DNA of 64,000 bases from Megachile rotundata (lineage: Eukaryota > Arthropoda > Insecta > Hymenoptera > Megachilidae), in assembly GCF_050947335.1 (NCBI RefSeq), contig NW_027473615.1, positions 141,005-205,004 of the forward strand, given 5' to 3'. The notes beneath the pieces are model-generated. The model ran no database searches. It was not told the origin of the DNA and saw only the letters and a program-made list of their open reading frames with translations. The translations under genes were made by a program, and so were the position numbers. Each line of letters opens with the position of its first letter. Position 1 is the first letter of the stretch. This document shows positions 51,586 through 63,708 of the stretch, piece after piece.

Positions 51586-53657
51586 ATGAGTTAGACTGAT
51601 AATAGTGAGTGTAATCAGTATAGTAATTGTCGTTCTGCCGATCATATAAGCATAATATGGCTAATAGTATGAGTTAGATTGATAATAATAAGAGAAATAA
51701 GTAGAGTAAATGTCGTTCTCTCGATCATATAACCATAATATGGCGAATAATATGAGATAGATGGATAATTATAAGCGTAATAAGTATAGTGATTGTCGTC
51801 CTATCGATCATATCTGCATAATTTGGTTAATAATATGAGTTAGATTGATAATAGTGAGTGTAATAAATATAGTAATTGTCGTTCTATCGATCATATAAGC
51901 ATAATATGGCTAATAATATGAGTTAGATTGATAATAATAGGAGTAATAAGTATAGTAACTGTCGTTCTATCGATCATATAAGCATAATATGGCTAATAAT
52001 ATGAGTTAGATTGATAATAATAAGAGGAGTGAGTATAGTAATTGTCGTCCTATCGATCATATAAGCATAATATGGCCAATAAGATGAGTTAGATTGATAA
52101 TAATAAGAGTAATAAGTATAGTAATTGTCGTTCTATGGATCATATAAGCATAATATGGCTAATAATATGGGTTAGATTGATAATAATAAGAGTAATGTAT
52201 ATAGTAATTGCCGTTCTATCGATCATATAAGCATAATATGGCTAATAATATGAGTTAGATTGATAATAATAAGGGTAATGAGTATAGTAATTGTCGTCCT
52301 ATCGACCATATAAGCATAATATGGCTAATAATATGAGTTAGATTGATAAAAATAAGAGAAGTGAGTATAGTAATTGTCGTTCTATCGATCATATAAGCAT
52401 AATATGGCTAATAATTTGAGATAGATGGATAATAATAAGAGTAATAAGTATAGTAATTGTCGTCCTATCGATCATATCTGCATAATATGGTTAATAATAT
52501 GAGTTAGATTGATAATAGTGAGTGTAATAAGTATAGTAATTGTAGCTCTATTGCTCATATAAGCATAATATCGTTAATAATATGCGTTAGATTGATAATA
52601 ATAAGAGTAATGTATATAGTAATTGCCGTTCTATCGATCATATAAGCATAATATGGCTAATAATATGAGTTAGATTGATAATAATAAGGGTAATGAGTAT
52701 AGTAATTGTCGTTCTATCTATCATATAAGCTTAATATGGTTAATAATATGAGTTAGATTGATAATAATAAGAGTAATATGTATAGTAATTGTAGTTCTAT
52801 CGATCATATAAGCATAATATGGCTAATAATATGAGTTAGATTGACAATAATAAGAGTAAAAAGTATAGTAGTTGTCGTTCTATCGATCATATAAGCATAA
52901 TATGGCTAATAATATGAGGTAGATTGATAATAATAAGAGCAATAAGTATAGTAATTGTCGTCCTATCGATCATATCTGCATAATATGGTTAATAATATGA
53001 GTTAGATTGATAATAGTGAGTGTAATAAGTATAGTAATTGAAGTTCTATTGCTCATATAAGCATAATATGGCTAATAATATGAGTTAGATCGATAATAAT
53101 AAGAGTAATAAGTATAGTAATTGTCGTTCTATCGATCATATAAGCATAATATGGCTAATAATATGAGTTAGATTGATAATAATAAGAGGAGTGAGTATAG
53201 TAATTGTCGTTCTATCGATCATATAAGCATAATATGGCTAATAATATGAGTTAGATTGATAATAATAAGAGCAATGAGTATAGTAATTGTAGTTCTATCG
53301 ATTATATCTGCATAATATGGTTAATAGTATGAGTTAGATTGATAATAATAAGAGTAATAAGTATAGTAATTGTAGTTCTATCGATGATATTAGCATAATA
53401 TGGCTAATAATATGAGTTAGATTGATAATAAGAGTAAAAAGTATAGTAGTTGTCGTTCTATTGCTCATATAAGCATAATATGGTTAATACTATGAGTTAA
53501 ATTGATAATAGTAAGAGTAATGAGTATAGTAATTGTCGTTCTATCGGTCATATATGCATAATATGGCTAATAATATGAGTTAGATTGACAAAAATAAGAG
53601 AAATGAGTATAGTAATTGTCGTTCTATCGATCATATAAGCATAATATGGCTAATAAT
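51521..53657 (+). repeat. 25-monomer tandem duplication, copy 2
   Basis: This is the second copy of 49,449-51,585, including the same 80-bp monomer. Private changes are CTGCCGATC near 51,637 and AATTGAAGTTC near 53,038. Its right end runs without a break into block R at 53,444 onward, the 19-kb-distant relative of 34,363. Thus the 25-monomer duplication carried along the left edge of R. Confidence 0.92.
53364..53443 (+). repeat. 80-bp monomer, second copy
   Basis: Identical three-base deletion to 51,292-51,371 (GATTGATAATAAGAGTAAAAAG with CGATGATATTAGC). Its presence in both copies of the 25-monomer block shows that the deletion preceded that duplication. After it the array is nine bases behind strict phase. 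Confidence 0.93.
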
Positions 53658-54584
53658 TTGAGATAGATGGATAATAATAAGAGTAATAAGTACAGTAATT
53701 GTCGTCCTATCGATCATATCTGCATAATATGGTTAATAGTATGAGTTAGATTGATAATAGTGAGTGTAATAAGTATAGTAATTGTAGTTCTATTGCTCAT
53801 ATAAGCTTAATATGGTTAATAATATGCGTTAGATTGATAATAATAAGAGCAATGAATATAGTAATTGCCGTTCTATCGATCATATAAGCATAATATGGCT
53901 AATAATATGAGTTAGATTGATAATAATAGGAGTAATAAGTATAGTAATTGTCGTTCTATCGATCATATAAGCATAATATGGCTAATAATATGGGTTAGAT
54001 TGATAATAATAAGAGGAGTGAGTATAGTAATTGTCGTCCTATCGACCATATAAGCATAATATGGCTAATAATATCAGTTAGATTGATAATAATAAGGGAA
54101 ATGAGTATAGTAATTGTCGTTCTATCTATCATATAAGCTTAATATGTTTAATAATATGAGTTAGATTGATAACAATAAGTGTAATAAGTATAGTAATTGT
54201 AGTTCTATCGATCATATAAGCATAATATGGCTAATAATATGAGTTAGATTGATAATAATAAGAGGAGTGAGTATAGTAATTGTCGTCCTATCGATCATAT
54301 AAGCATAATATGGCCAATAAGATGAGTTAGATTGATAATAATAAGAGTAATAAGTATAGTAATTGTCGTTCTATCGATCATATAAGCATAATATGGCTAA
54401 TAATATGGGTTAGATTGATAATAATAAGAGGAGTGAGTATAGTAATTGTCGTCCTATCGACCATATAAGCATAATATGGCTAATAATATGAGTTAGATTG
54501 ATAAAAATAAGAGAAATGAGTATAGTAATTGTCGTTCTATCGATCATATAAGCATAATATGGCTAATAATTTGAGATAGATGGA

Positions 54585-56170
54585 TAATAATAAGAGTAAT
54601 AAGTATAGTAATTGTCGTCCTATCGATCATATCTGCATAATATGGTTAATAATATGAGTTAGATTGATAATAGTGAGTGTAATAAGTATAGTAATTGTAG
54701 CTCTATTGCTCATGTAAGCATAATATCGTTAATAATATGCGTTAGATTGATAATAATAAGAGTAATGTATATAGTAATTGCCGTCCTATCGATCATATAA
54801 GCATAATATGGCTAATAATATGAGTTAGATTGATAATAATAAGGGTAATGAGTATAGTAATTGTCGTTCTATCTATCATATAAGCTTAATATGGTTAATA
54901 ATATGAGTTAGATTGATAATAATAAGAGTAATATGTAGAGTAATTGTAGTTCTATCGATCATATAAGCATAATATGGCTAATAATATGAGTTAGATTGAC
55001 AATAATAAGAGTAAAAAGTATAGTAGTTGTCGTTCTATCGATCATATAAGCATAATATGGCTAATAATATGAGGTTGATTGATAATAATAAGAGCAATAA
55101 GTATAGTAATTGTCGTCCTATCGATCATATCTGCATAATATGGTTAATAATATGAGTTAGATTGATAATAGTGAGTGTAATAAGTATAGTAATTGTAGTT
55201 CTATTGCTCATATAAGCATAATATGGCTAATAATATGAGTTAGATTGATAATAATAAGAGTAATAAGTATAGTAATTGTCGTTCTATCGATCATATAAGC
55301 ATAATATGGCTAATAATATGAGTTAGATGGATAATAATAAGAGTAGTGAGTATAGTAATTGTCGTCCTATCGATCATATAAGCATAATATGGCTAATAAT
55401 ATGAGTTAGATTGATAATAATAAGAGTAATAAGTATAGTAATTGTCGTTCTATCGATCATATAAGCATAATATGGCTAATAATATGAGTTAGATTGATAA
55501 TAATAAGAGGAGTGAGTATAGTAATTGTCGTCCTATCGATCATATAAGCATAATATGGCTAATAATATGAGTTAGATTGATAATAATAAGAGTAATAAGT
55601 ATAGTAATTGTCGTTCTATCGATCATATAAGCATAATATGGCTAATAATATGAGTTAGTTTGATAATAATAAGAGGAGTGAGTATAGTAATTGTCGTCCT
55701 ATCGATCATATAAGCATAATATGGCTAATAATATGAGTTAGATTGATAATAATAAGAGTAATGAGTATAGTGATTGTAGTTCTATCGATTATATCTGCAT
55801 AATATGGTTAATAATATGAGCTAGATTGATAATAATAAGCGTAATAAGTATAGTAAATGTAGTTCTATCGATCATATAAGCATAATATGGCGATTATATG
55901 AGTTAGATTGATAATAATAAGAGTAATGAGTATAGTAATTGTAGTTCTATCGATTATATCTGCATAGTATGGCTAATGATATGAGTTAGATTGATAATAA
56001 TAAGAGTAATAAGTATAGTAATTGTAGTTCTATTGCTCATATAAGCATAATATGGTTAATACTATGAGTTAAATTGATAATAATAAGAGTAATGAGTATA
56101 GTGATTGTCGTTCTATCGGTCATATATGCATAATATGGCTAATAATATGAGTTAGATTGATAATAATAAG
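54585..56170 (+). repeat. 36/38-monomer repeat inside block R, copy 1
   Basis: This recurs at about 57,572-59,323. The shift is 2,987 bp near 55,324 (36 monomers less one base) and 3,153 bp at the short GCGATTAT monomer (38 monomers less one). The later copy gained two monomers, an AATGTGAG one and a TTGTCGCTC one, near 58,390-58,500. Shared forms include TTGTAGCTC, ATATCGTTAAT, AATGTATA, GAGGTTGATTG, GTTAGTTTGATAAT, GAGCTAG and the TAGTATGGCTAATGATATG monomer. Confidence 0.82.
55851..55932 (+). repeat. 82-bp monomer, second GCGATTATATG copy
   Basis: Same one-base-short form as 36,023-36,104, starting TAGTAAATG with AGTTCTATCGATC. It is preceded by a GAGCTAGATTG, AAGCG monomer and followed by the CATAGTATGG, CTAATGATATG monomer, as in the other three copies. 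Confidence 0.93.
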
Positions 56171-57571
56171 AGTAATAAGTATAGTAATTGTCGTTCTATC
56201 GATCATATAAGCATAATATGGCTAATAATATGAGTTAGATTGATAATAATAAGAGTAATAAGTATAGTAATTGTCGTTCTATTGATCATATAAGCATAAT
56301 ATGGCTAATAATATGAGTTAGATTGATAATAATAAGAGTAATAAGTATAGTAATTGTCGTTCTATCGATCATATAAGCATAATATGGCTAATAATATGAG
56401 TTAGATGGATAATAATAAGAGTAGTGAGTATAGTAATTGTCGTTCTATCGATCATATAAGCATAATATGGCTAATAGTATGAGTTAGATGGATAATAATA
56501 AGAGTAATAAGTATAGTAATTGTCGTCCTATCGATCATATGAGCATAATATGGCTAATAATATGAGTTAGATTGATAATAGTAAGAGTAATAAGTATAGT
56601 AATTGTCGTTCTATTGATCATATCTGCATAATATGGTTAATAATATGACTTAGATTGATAATAGTGAGTGTAATCAGTATAGTAATTGTCGTTCTATCGA
56701 TCATATCTGCATAATGTGGTTAATAATATGAGTTAGATTGATAATATTGAGTGTAATAAGTATAGTAATTGTCGTTCTCTCGATCATATAAGCATAATAT
56801 GGCTAATAATATGAGATAGATGGATAATAATAAGAGTAATAAGTATAGTAATTGTCGTCCTATCGATCATATCTGCATAATTTGGTTAATAATATGAGTT
56901 AGATTGATAATAGTGAGTGTAATAAGTATAGTAATTGTAGTTCTATTGCTCATATAAGCATAATATGGCGAATAATATGAGTTAGATTGATAACAATAAG
57001 AGAAATGAGTATATTAATTGTCGTTCTATCGATCATATGAGCATAATATGGCTAATAATATGAGTTAGATGGATAATAATAAGAGTAGTGAGTATAGTAA
57101 TTGTCGTCCTATCGATCATATAAGCATAATATGGCTAATAATGTGAGTTAGATTGAAAATAATAAGAGTAATGAGTATAGTAATTGTCGCTCTATCGATC
57201 ATATAAGCATAATATGGCTAATAATATGAGTTAGATTGATAATAATAAGAGGAGTGAGTATAGTAATTGTCGTCCTATCGATCATATAAGCATAATATGG
57301 CTAATAATATGAGTTAGATTGATAATAATAAGAGTAATAAGTATAGTAATTGTCGTTCTATTGATCATATAAGCATAATATGGCTAATAATATGAGTTAG
57401 ATTGATAATAATAAGAGTAATAAGTATAGTAATTGTCGTTCTATCGATCATATAAGCATAATATGGCTAATAATATGAGTTAGATGGATAATAATAAGAG
57501 TAGTGAGTATAGTAATTGTCGTTCTATCGATCATATAAGCATAATATGGCTAATAGTATGAGTTAGATGGA

Positions 57572-59323
57572 TAATAATAAGAGTAATAAGTATAGTAATT
57601 GTCGTCCTATCGATCATATCTGCATAATATGGTTAATAATATGAGTTAGATTGATAATAGTGAGTGTAATAAGTATAGTAATTGTAGCTCTATTGCTCAT
57701 ATAAGCATAATATCGTTAATAATATGCGTTAGATAGATAATAATAAGAGTAATGTATATAGTAATTGCCGTTCTATCGATCATATAAGCATAATATGGCT
57801 AATAATATGAGTTAGATTGATAATAATAAGGGTAATGAGTATAGTAATTGTCGTTCTATCTATCATATAAGCTTAATATGGTTAATAATATGAGTTAGAT
57901 TGATAATAATAAGAGTAATATGTATAGTAATTGTAGTTCTATCGATCATATAAGCATAATATGGCTAATAATATGAGTTAGATTGACAATAATAAGAGTA
58001 AAAAGTATAGTAGTTGTCGTTCTATCGATCATATAAGCATAATATTTCTAATAATATGAGGTTGATTGATAATAATAAGAGCAATAAGTATAGTAATTGT
58101 CGTCCTATCGATCATATCTGCATAATATGGTTAATAATATGAGTTAGATTGATAATAGTGAGTGTAATAAGTATAGTAATTGTAGTTCTATTGCTCATAT
58201 AAGCATAATATGGCTAATAATATGAGTTAGATTGATAATAATAAGAGTAATAAGTATAGTAATTGTCGTTCTATCGATCATATAAGCATAATATGGCTAA
58301 TAATATGAGTTAGATGGATAATAATAAGAGTAGTGAGTATAGTAATTGTCGTCCTATCGATCATATAAGCATAATATGGCTAATAATGTGAGTTAGATTG
58401 ATAATAATAAGAGTAATGAGTATAGTAATTGTCGCTCTATCGATCATATAAGCATAATATGGCTAATAATATGAGTTAGATTGATAATAATAAGAGGAGT
58501 GAGTATAGTAATTGTCGTCCTATCGATCATATAAGCATAATATGGCTAATAATATGAGTTAGATTGATAATAATAAGAGTAATAAGTATAGTAATTGTCG
58601 TTCTATCGATCATATAAGCATAATATGGCTAATAATATGAGTTAGATTGATAATAATAAGAGGAGTGAGTATAGTAATTGTCGTCCTATCGATCATATAA
58701 GCATAATATGGCTAATAATATGAGTTAGATTGATAATAATAAGAGTAATAAGTATAGTAATTGTCGTTCTATCGATCATATAAGCATAATATGGCTAATA
58801 ATATGAGTTAGTTTGATAATAATAAGAGGAGTGAGTATAGTAATTGTCGTCCTATCGATCATATAAGCATAATATGGCTAATAATATGAGTTAGATTGAT
58901 AATAATAAGAGTAATGAGTATAGTAATTGTAGTTCTATCGATTATATCTGCATAATATGGTTAATAATATGAGCTAGATTGATAATAATAAGCGTAATAA
59001 GTATAGTAAATGTAGTTCTATCGATCATATAAGCATAATATGGCGATTATATGAGTTAGATTGATAATAATAAGAGTAATGAGTATAGTAATTGTAGTTC
59101 TATCGATTATATCTGCATAGTATGGCTAATGATATGAGTTAGATTGATAATAATAAGAGTAATAAGTATAGTAATTGTAGTTCTATTGCTCATATAAGCA
59201 TAATATGGTTAATACTATGAGTTAAATTGATAATAATAAGAGTAATGAGTATAGTGATTGTCGTTCTATCGGTCATATATGCATAATATGGCTAATAATA
59301 TGAGTTAGATTGATAATAATAAG
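57572..59323 (+). repeat. 36/38-monomer repeat, copy 2
   Basis: This follows 54,585-56,170 with two extra monomers. Private differences are AGATAGATAATAAT near 57,731 and AATATTTCTAAT near 58,042, where the GG of ATATGG, otherwise nearly constant in the stable core, is lost. It ends where this copy passes to AAGAGAAATGAG and copy 1 to AAGAGTAATAAG. Confidence 0.82.
59004..59085 (+). repeat. 82-bp monomer, third GCGATTATATG copy
   Basis: Third occurrence of the one-base-short GCGATTATATG monomer, in the second copy of the 36/38-monomer repeat. Context on both sides is as in the copies at 55,851 and 62,489. Confidence 0.93.
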
Positions 59324-59597
59324 AGAAATGAGTATAGTAATTGTCGTTCTCTCGATCATATAAGCATAATATGGCTCATAATATGAGATAGATGGATAAT
59401 AATAAGAGTAACAAGTATAGTAATTGTCGTCCTACCGATCATATCTGCATAATTTGGTTAATAATATGAGTTAGAATGATAATAGTGAGTGTAATAAGTA
59501 TAGTAATTGTAGTTCTATTGCTCATATAAGCATAATATGGCTAATAATATGAGTTAGATTGATAATAATAAGAGTAATAAGTATAGTAATTGTCGTT
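59260..59597 (+). repeat. Eight-monomer-spaced repeat, copy 1
   Basis: Four monomers recur at 59,924-60,261, exactly 664 bp (8 monomers) on. They are a CGGTCATATATGC monomer with AAGAGAAATGAG, a CTCTCGATC monomer with GGCTCATAAT and GAGTAACAAG, a CCTACCGATC monomer with GTTAGAATGATAATAG, and an AGTTCTATTGCTC monomer. GAGTAACAAG is private to these two; the relatives at 38.3 and 42.3 kb have GAGTAATAAG. The repeat ends where this copy has CGTTCTATCG and the next CGTTCTCTCG. Confidence 0.87.
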
Positions 59598-59666
59598 CTA
59601 TCGATCATATAAGCATAATATGGCTAATAATATGAGTTAGATTGATAATAATAAGAGTAATAAGTA
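59584..59666 (+). repeat. Reference copy of the 83-bp consensus monomer
   Basis: This copy matches the consensus I derived; another exact copy is 56,182-56,264. Composition is 34 A, 29 T, 14 G and 6 C. In monomer coordinates: 1-10 TAGTAATTGT is nearly constant. Positions 11-30 vary and carry two CpGs (11-12 and 19-20), an ATCGAT palindrome at 17-22 and GATC at 20-23. Positions 31-53 hold two related AT-rich words, TAATATGG near 33-40 and TAATATGAG near 45-53. Positions 54-67 are GTTAG ATTGATAAT-like and stable. Positions 68-83 vary again and are rich in A and G. All six Cs fall within 11-41. Stops occur in all three frames on both strands within one unit, so no protein can be encoded. Two units make 166 bp. 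Confidence 0.95.
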
Positions 59667-59923
59667 TAGTAATTGGTGTTCTATTGATCATATAAGCATA
59701 ATATGGCTAATAATATGAGTTAGATTGATAATAATAAGAGTAATAAGTATAGTAATTGTCGTTCTATCGATCATATAAGCATAATATGGCTAATAATATG
59801 AGTTAGATTGATAATAATAAGAGTAATAACTATAGTAATTGTCGTTCTATTGATCATATAAGCATAATATGGCTAATAATATGAGTTAGATTGATAATAA
59901 TAAGAGTAATGAGTATAGTAATT

Positions 59924-60261
59924 GTCGTTCTATCGGTCATATATGCATAATATGGCTAATAATATGAGTTAGATTGATAATAATAAGAGAAATGAGTATA
60001 GTAATTGTCGTTCTCTCGATCATATAAGCATAATATGGCTCATAATATGAGATAGATGGATAATAATAAGAGTAACAAGTATAGTAATTGTCGTCCTACC
60101 GATCATATCTGCATAATTTGGTTAATAATATGAGTTAGAATGATAATAGTGAGTGTAATAAGTATAGTAATTGTAGTTCTATTGCTCATATAAGCATAAT
60201 ATGGCTAATAATATGAGTTAGATTGATAATAATAAGAGTAATAAGTATAGTAATTGTCGTT
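59924..60261 (+). repeat. Eight-monomer-spaced repeat, copy 2
   Basis: Second copy of 59,260-59,597, running directly into the third copy of block R. It shares GAGTAACAAG (near 60,071) and CCTACCGATC (60,095) with copy 1. Confidence 0.87.
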
Positions 60262-60296
60262 CTCTCGATCATATAAGCATAATATGGCTCATAATA

Positions 60297-63200
60297 TGAG
60301 ATAGATGGATAATAATAAGAGTAATAAGTACAGTAATTGTCGTCCTATCGATCATATCTGCATAATATGGTTAATAGTATGAGTTAGATTGATAATAGTG
60401 AGTGTAATAAGTATAGTAATTGTAGTTCTATTGCTCATATAAGCTTAATATGGTTAATAATATGCGTTAGATTGATAATAATAAGAGCAATGAATATAGT
60501 AATTGCCGTTCTATCGATCATATAAGCATAATATGGCTAATAATATGAGTTAGATTGATAATAATAGGAGTAATAAGTATAGTAATTGTCGTTCTATCGA
60601 TCATATAAGCATAATATGGCTAATAATATGGGTTAGATTGATAATAATAAGAGGAGTGAGTATAGTAATTGTCGTCCTATCGACCATATAAGCATAATAT
60701 GGCTAATAATATCAGTTAGATTGATAATAATAAGGGAAATGAGTATAGTAATTGTCGTTCTATCTATCATATAAGCTTAATATGTTTAATAATATGAGTT
60801 AGATTGATAACAATAAGAGTAATAAGTATAGTAATTGTAGTTCTATCGATCATATAAGCATAATATGGCTAATAATATGAGTTAGATTGATAATAATAAG
60901 AGGAGTGAGTATAGTAATTGTCGTCCTATCGATCATATAAGCATAATATGGCCAATAAGATGAGTTAGATTGATAATAATAAGAGTAATAAGTATAGTAA
61001 TTGTCGTTCTATCGATCATATAAGCATAATATGGCTAATAATATGGGTTAGATTGATAATAATAAGAGGAGTGAGTATAGTAATTGTCGTCCTATCGACC
61101 ATATAAGCATAATATGGCTAATAATATGAGTTAGATTGATAAAAATAAGAGAAATGAGTATAGTAATTGTCGTTCTATCGATCATATAAGCATAATATGG
61201 CTAATAATTTGAGATAGATGGATAATAATAAGAGTAATAAGTATAGTAATTGTCGTCCTATCGATCATATCTGCATAATATGGTTATTAATATGAGTTAG
61301 ATTGATAATAGTGAGTGTAATAAGTATAGTAATTGTAGCTCTATTGCTCATATAAGCATAATATCGTTAATAATATGCGTTAGATTGATAATAATAAGAG
61401 TAATGTATATAGTAATTGCCGTCCTATCGATCATATAAGCATAATATGGCTAATAATATGAGTTAGATTGATAATAATAAGGGTAATGAGTATAGTAATT
61501 GTCGTTCTATCTATCATATAAGCTTAATATGGTTAATAATATGAGTTAGATTGATAATAATAAGAGTAATATGTAGAGTAATTGTAGTTCCATCGATCAT
61601 ATAAGCATAATATGGCTAATAATATGAGTTAGATTGACAATAATAAGAGTAAAAAGTATAGTAGTTGTCGTTCTATCGATCATATAAGCATAATATGGCT
61701 AATAATATGAGGTTGATTGATAATAATAAGAGCAATAAGTATAGTAATTGTCGTCCTATCGATCATATCTGCATAATATGGTTAATAATATGAGTTAGAT
61801 TGATAATAGTGAGTGTAATAAGTATAGTAATTGTAGTTCTATTGCTCATATAAGCATAATATGGCTAATAATATGAGTTAGATTGATAATAATAAGAGTA
61901 ATAAGTATAGTAATTGTCGTTCTATCGATCATATAAGCATAATATGGCTAATAATATGAGTTAGATGGATAATAATAAGAGTAGTGAGTATAGTAATTGT
62001 CGTCCTATCGATCATATAAGCATAATATGGCTAATAATATGAGTTAGATTGATAATAATAAGAGTAATAAGTATAGTAATTGTCGTTCTATCGATCATAT
62101 AAGCATAATATGGCTAATAATATGAGTTAGATTGATAATAATAAGAGGAGTGAGTATAGTAATTGTCGTCCTATCGATCATATAAGCATAATATGGCTAA
62201 TAATATGAGTTAGATTGATAATAATAAGAGTAATAAGTATAGTAATTGTCGTTCTATCGATCATATAAGCATAATATGGCTAATAATATGAGTTAGTTTG
62301 ATAATAATAAGAGGAGTGAGTATAGTAATTGTCGTCCTATCGATCATATAAGCATAATATGGCTAATAATATGAGTTAGATTGATAATAATAAGAGTAAT
62401 GAGTATAGTGATTGTAGTTCTATCGATTATATCTGCATAATATGGTTAATAATATGAGCTAGATTGATAATAATAAGCGTAATAAGTATAGTAAATGTAG
62501 TTCTATCGATCATATAAGCATAATATGGCGATTATATGAGTTAGATTGATAATAATAAGAGTAATGAGTATAGTAATTGTAGTTCTATCGATTATATCTG
62601 CATAGTATGGCTAATGATATGAGTTAGATTGATAATAATAAGAGTAATAAGTATAGTAATTGTAGTTCTATTGCTCATATAAGCATAATATGGTTAATAC
62701 TATGAGTTAAATTGATAATAATAAGAGTAATGAGTATAGTGATTGTCGTTCTATCGGTCATATATGCATAATATGGCTAATAATATGAGTTAGATTGATA
62801 ATAATAAGAGTAATAAGTATAGTAATTGTCGTTCTATCGATCATATAAGCATAATATGGCTAATAATATGAGTTAGATTGATAATAATAAGAGTAATAAG
62901 TATAGTAATTGTCGTTCTATTGATCATATAAGCATAATATGGCTAATAATATGAGTTAGATTGATAATAATAAGAGTAATAAGTATAGTAATTGTCGTTC
63001 TATCGATCATATAAGCATAATATGGCTAATAATATGAGTTAGATGGATAATAATAAGAGTAGTGAGTATAGTAATTGTCGTTCTATCGATCATATAAGCA
63101 TAATATGGCTAATAGTATGAGTTAGATGGATAATAATAAGAGTAATAAGTATAGTAATTGTCGTCCTATCGATCATATGAGCATAATATGGCTAATAATA

Positions 63201-63708
63201 TGAGTTAGATTGATAATAGTAAGAGTAATAAGTATAGTAATTGTCGTTCTATTGATCATATCTGCATAATATGGTTAATAATATGACTTAGATTGATAAT
63301 AGTGAGTGTAATCAGTATAGTAATTGTCGTTCTATCGATCATATCTGCATAATGTGGTTAATAATATGAGTTAGATTGATAATATTGAGTGTAATAAGTA
63401 TAGTAATTGTCGTTCTCTCGATCATATAAGCATAATATGGCTAATAATATGAGATAGATGGATAATAATAAGAGTAATAAGTATAGTAATTGTCGTCCTA
63501 TCGATCATATCTGCATAATTTGGTTAATAATATGAGTTAGATTGATAATAGTGAGTGTAATAAGTATAGTAATTGTAGTTCTATTGCTCATATAAGCATA
63601 ATATGGCGAATAATATGAGTTAGATTGATAACAATAAGAGAAATGAGTATATTAATTGTCGTTCTATCGATCATATGAGCATAATATGGCTAATAATATG
63701 AGTTAGAT
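60297..63708 (+). repeat. Block R, third copy
   Basis: This is the duplicate of 53,659-57,070 at 6,638 bp, with four substitutions noticed in 3,412 bp. Its left flank is a CTCTCGATC, GGCTCATAAT monomer rather than the AATTTGAG monomer, so the join falls inside a monomer at about 60,296. Beyond 63,708 it follows 37,243 onward to the end of the window, whereas the 53.7-kb copy has diverged there. The right part of R is therefore older than the 80-monomer duplication. Confidence 0.92.
62489..62570 (+). repeat. 82-bp monomer, fourth GCGATTATATG copy
   Basis: Fourth and last occurrence of the one-base-short GCGATTATATG monomer. After it the array is 12 bases behind strict 83-bp spacing, which holds to the window end (last monomer start at 63,982). 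Confidence 0.93.

Larger units (their letters stand above)
53659..57070 (+). repeat. Block R, second copy; 80-monomer-spaced duplicate of 60,297-63,708
   Basis: This 3,412-bp stretch matches 60,297-63,708 at a constant 6,638 bp, equal to 80 monomers less two bases, the two 82-bp monomers crossed. Both copies include a GCGATTATATG monomer. I noticed four substitutions: AACAATAAGTG at 54,180 (GAG in the other), CTCATGTAAGC near 54,713 (CATATAAGC), GGTTAATAAT near 54,645 against GGTTATTAAT near 61,283, and GTTCTATC near 54,950 against GTTCCATC near 61,588. Its first kilobase also follows 34,578-35,519. The right limit is AGATGGATAATAATAAG here against AGATTGATAATAGTAAG in the other. Confidence 0.92.

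Noticed and set aside
59584..59666. Strong hairpin or cruciform in the monomer
   Set aside because: Only short palindromes exist (ATCGAT at 17-22, TGATCA or TATGCATA in variants); no stem longer than about four base pairs per arm stands out in the consensus.
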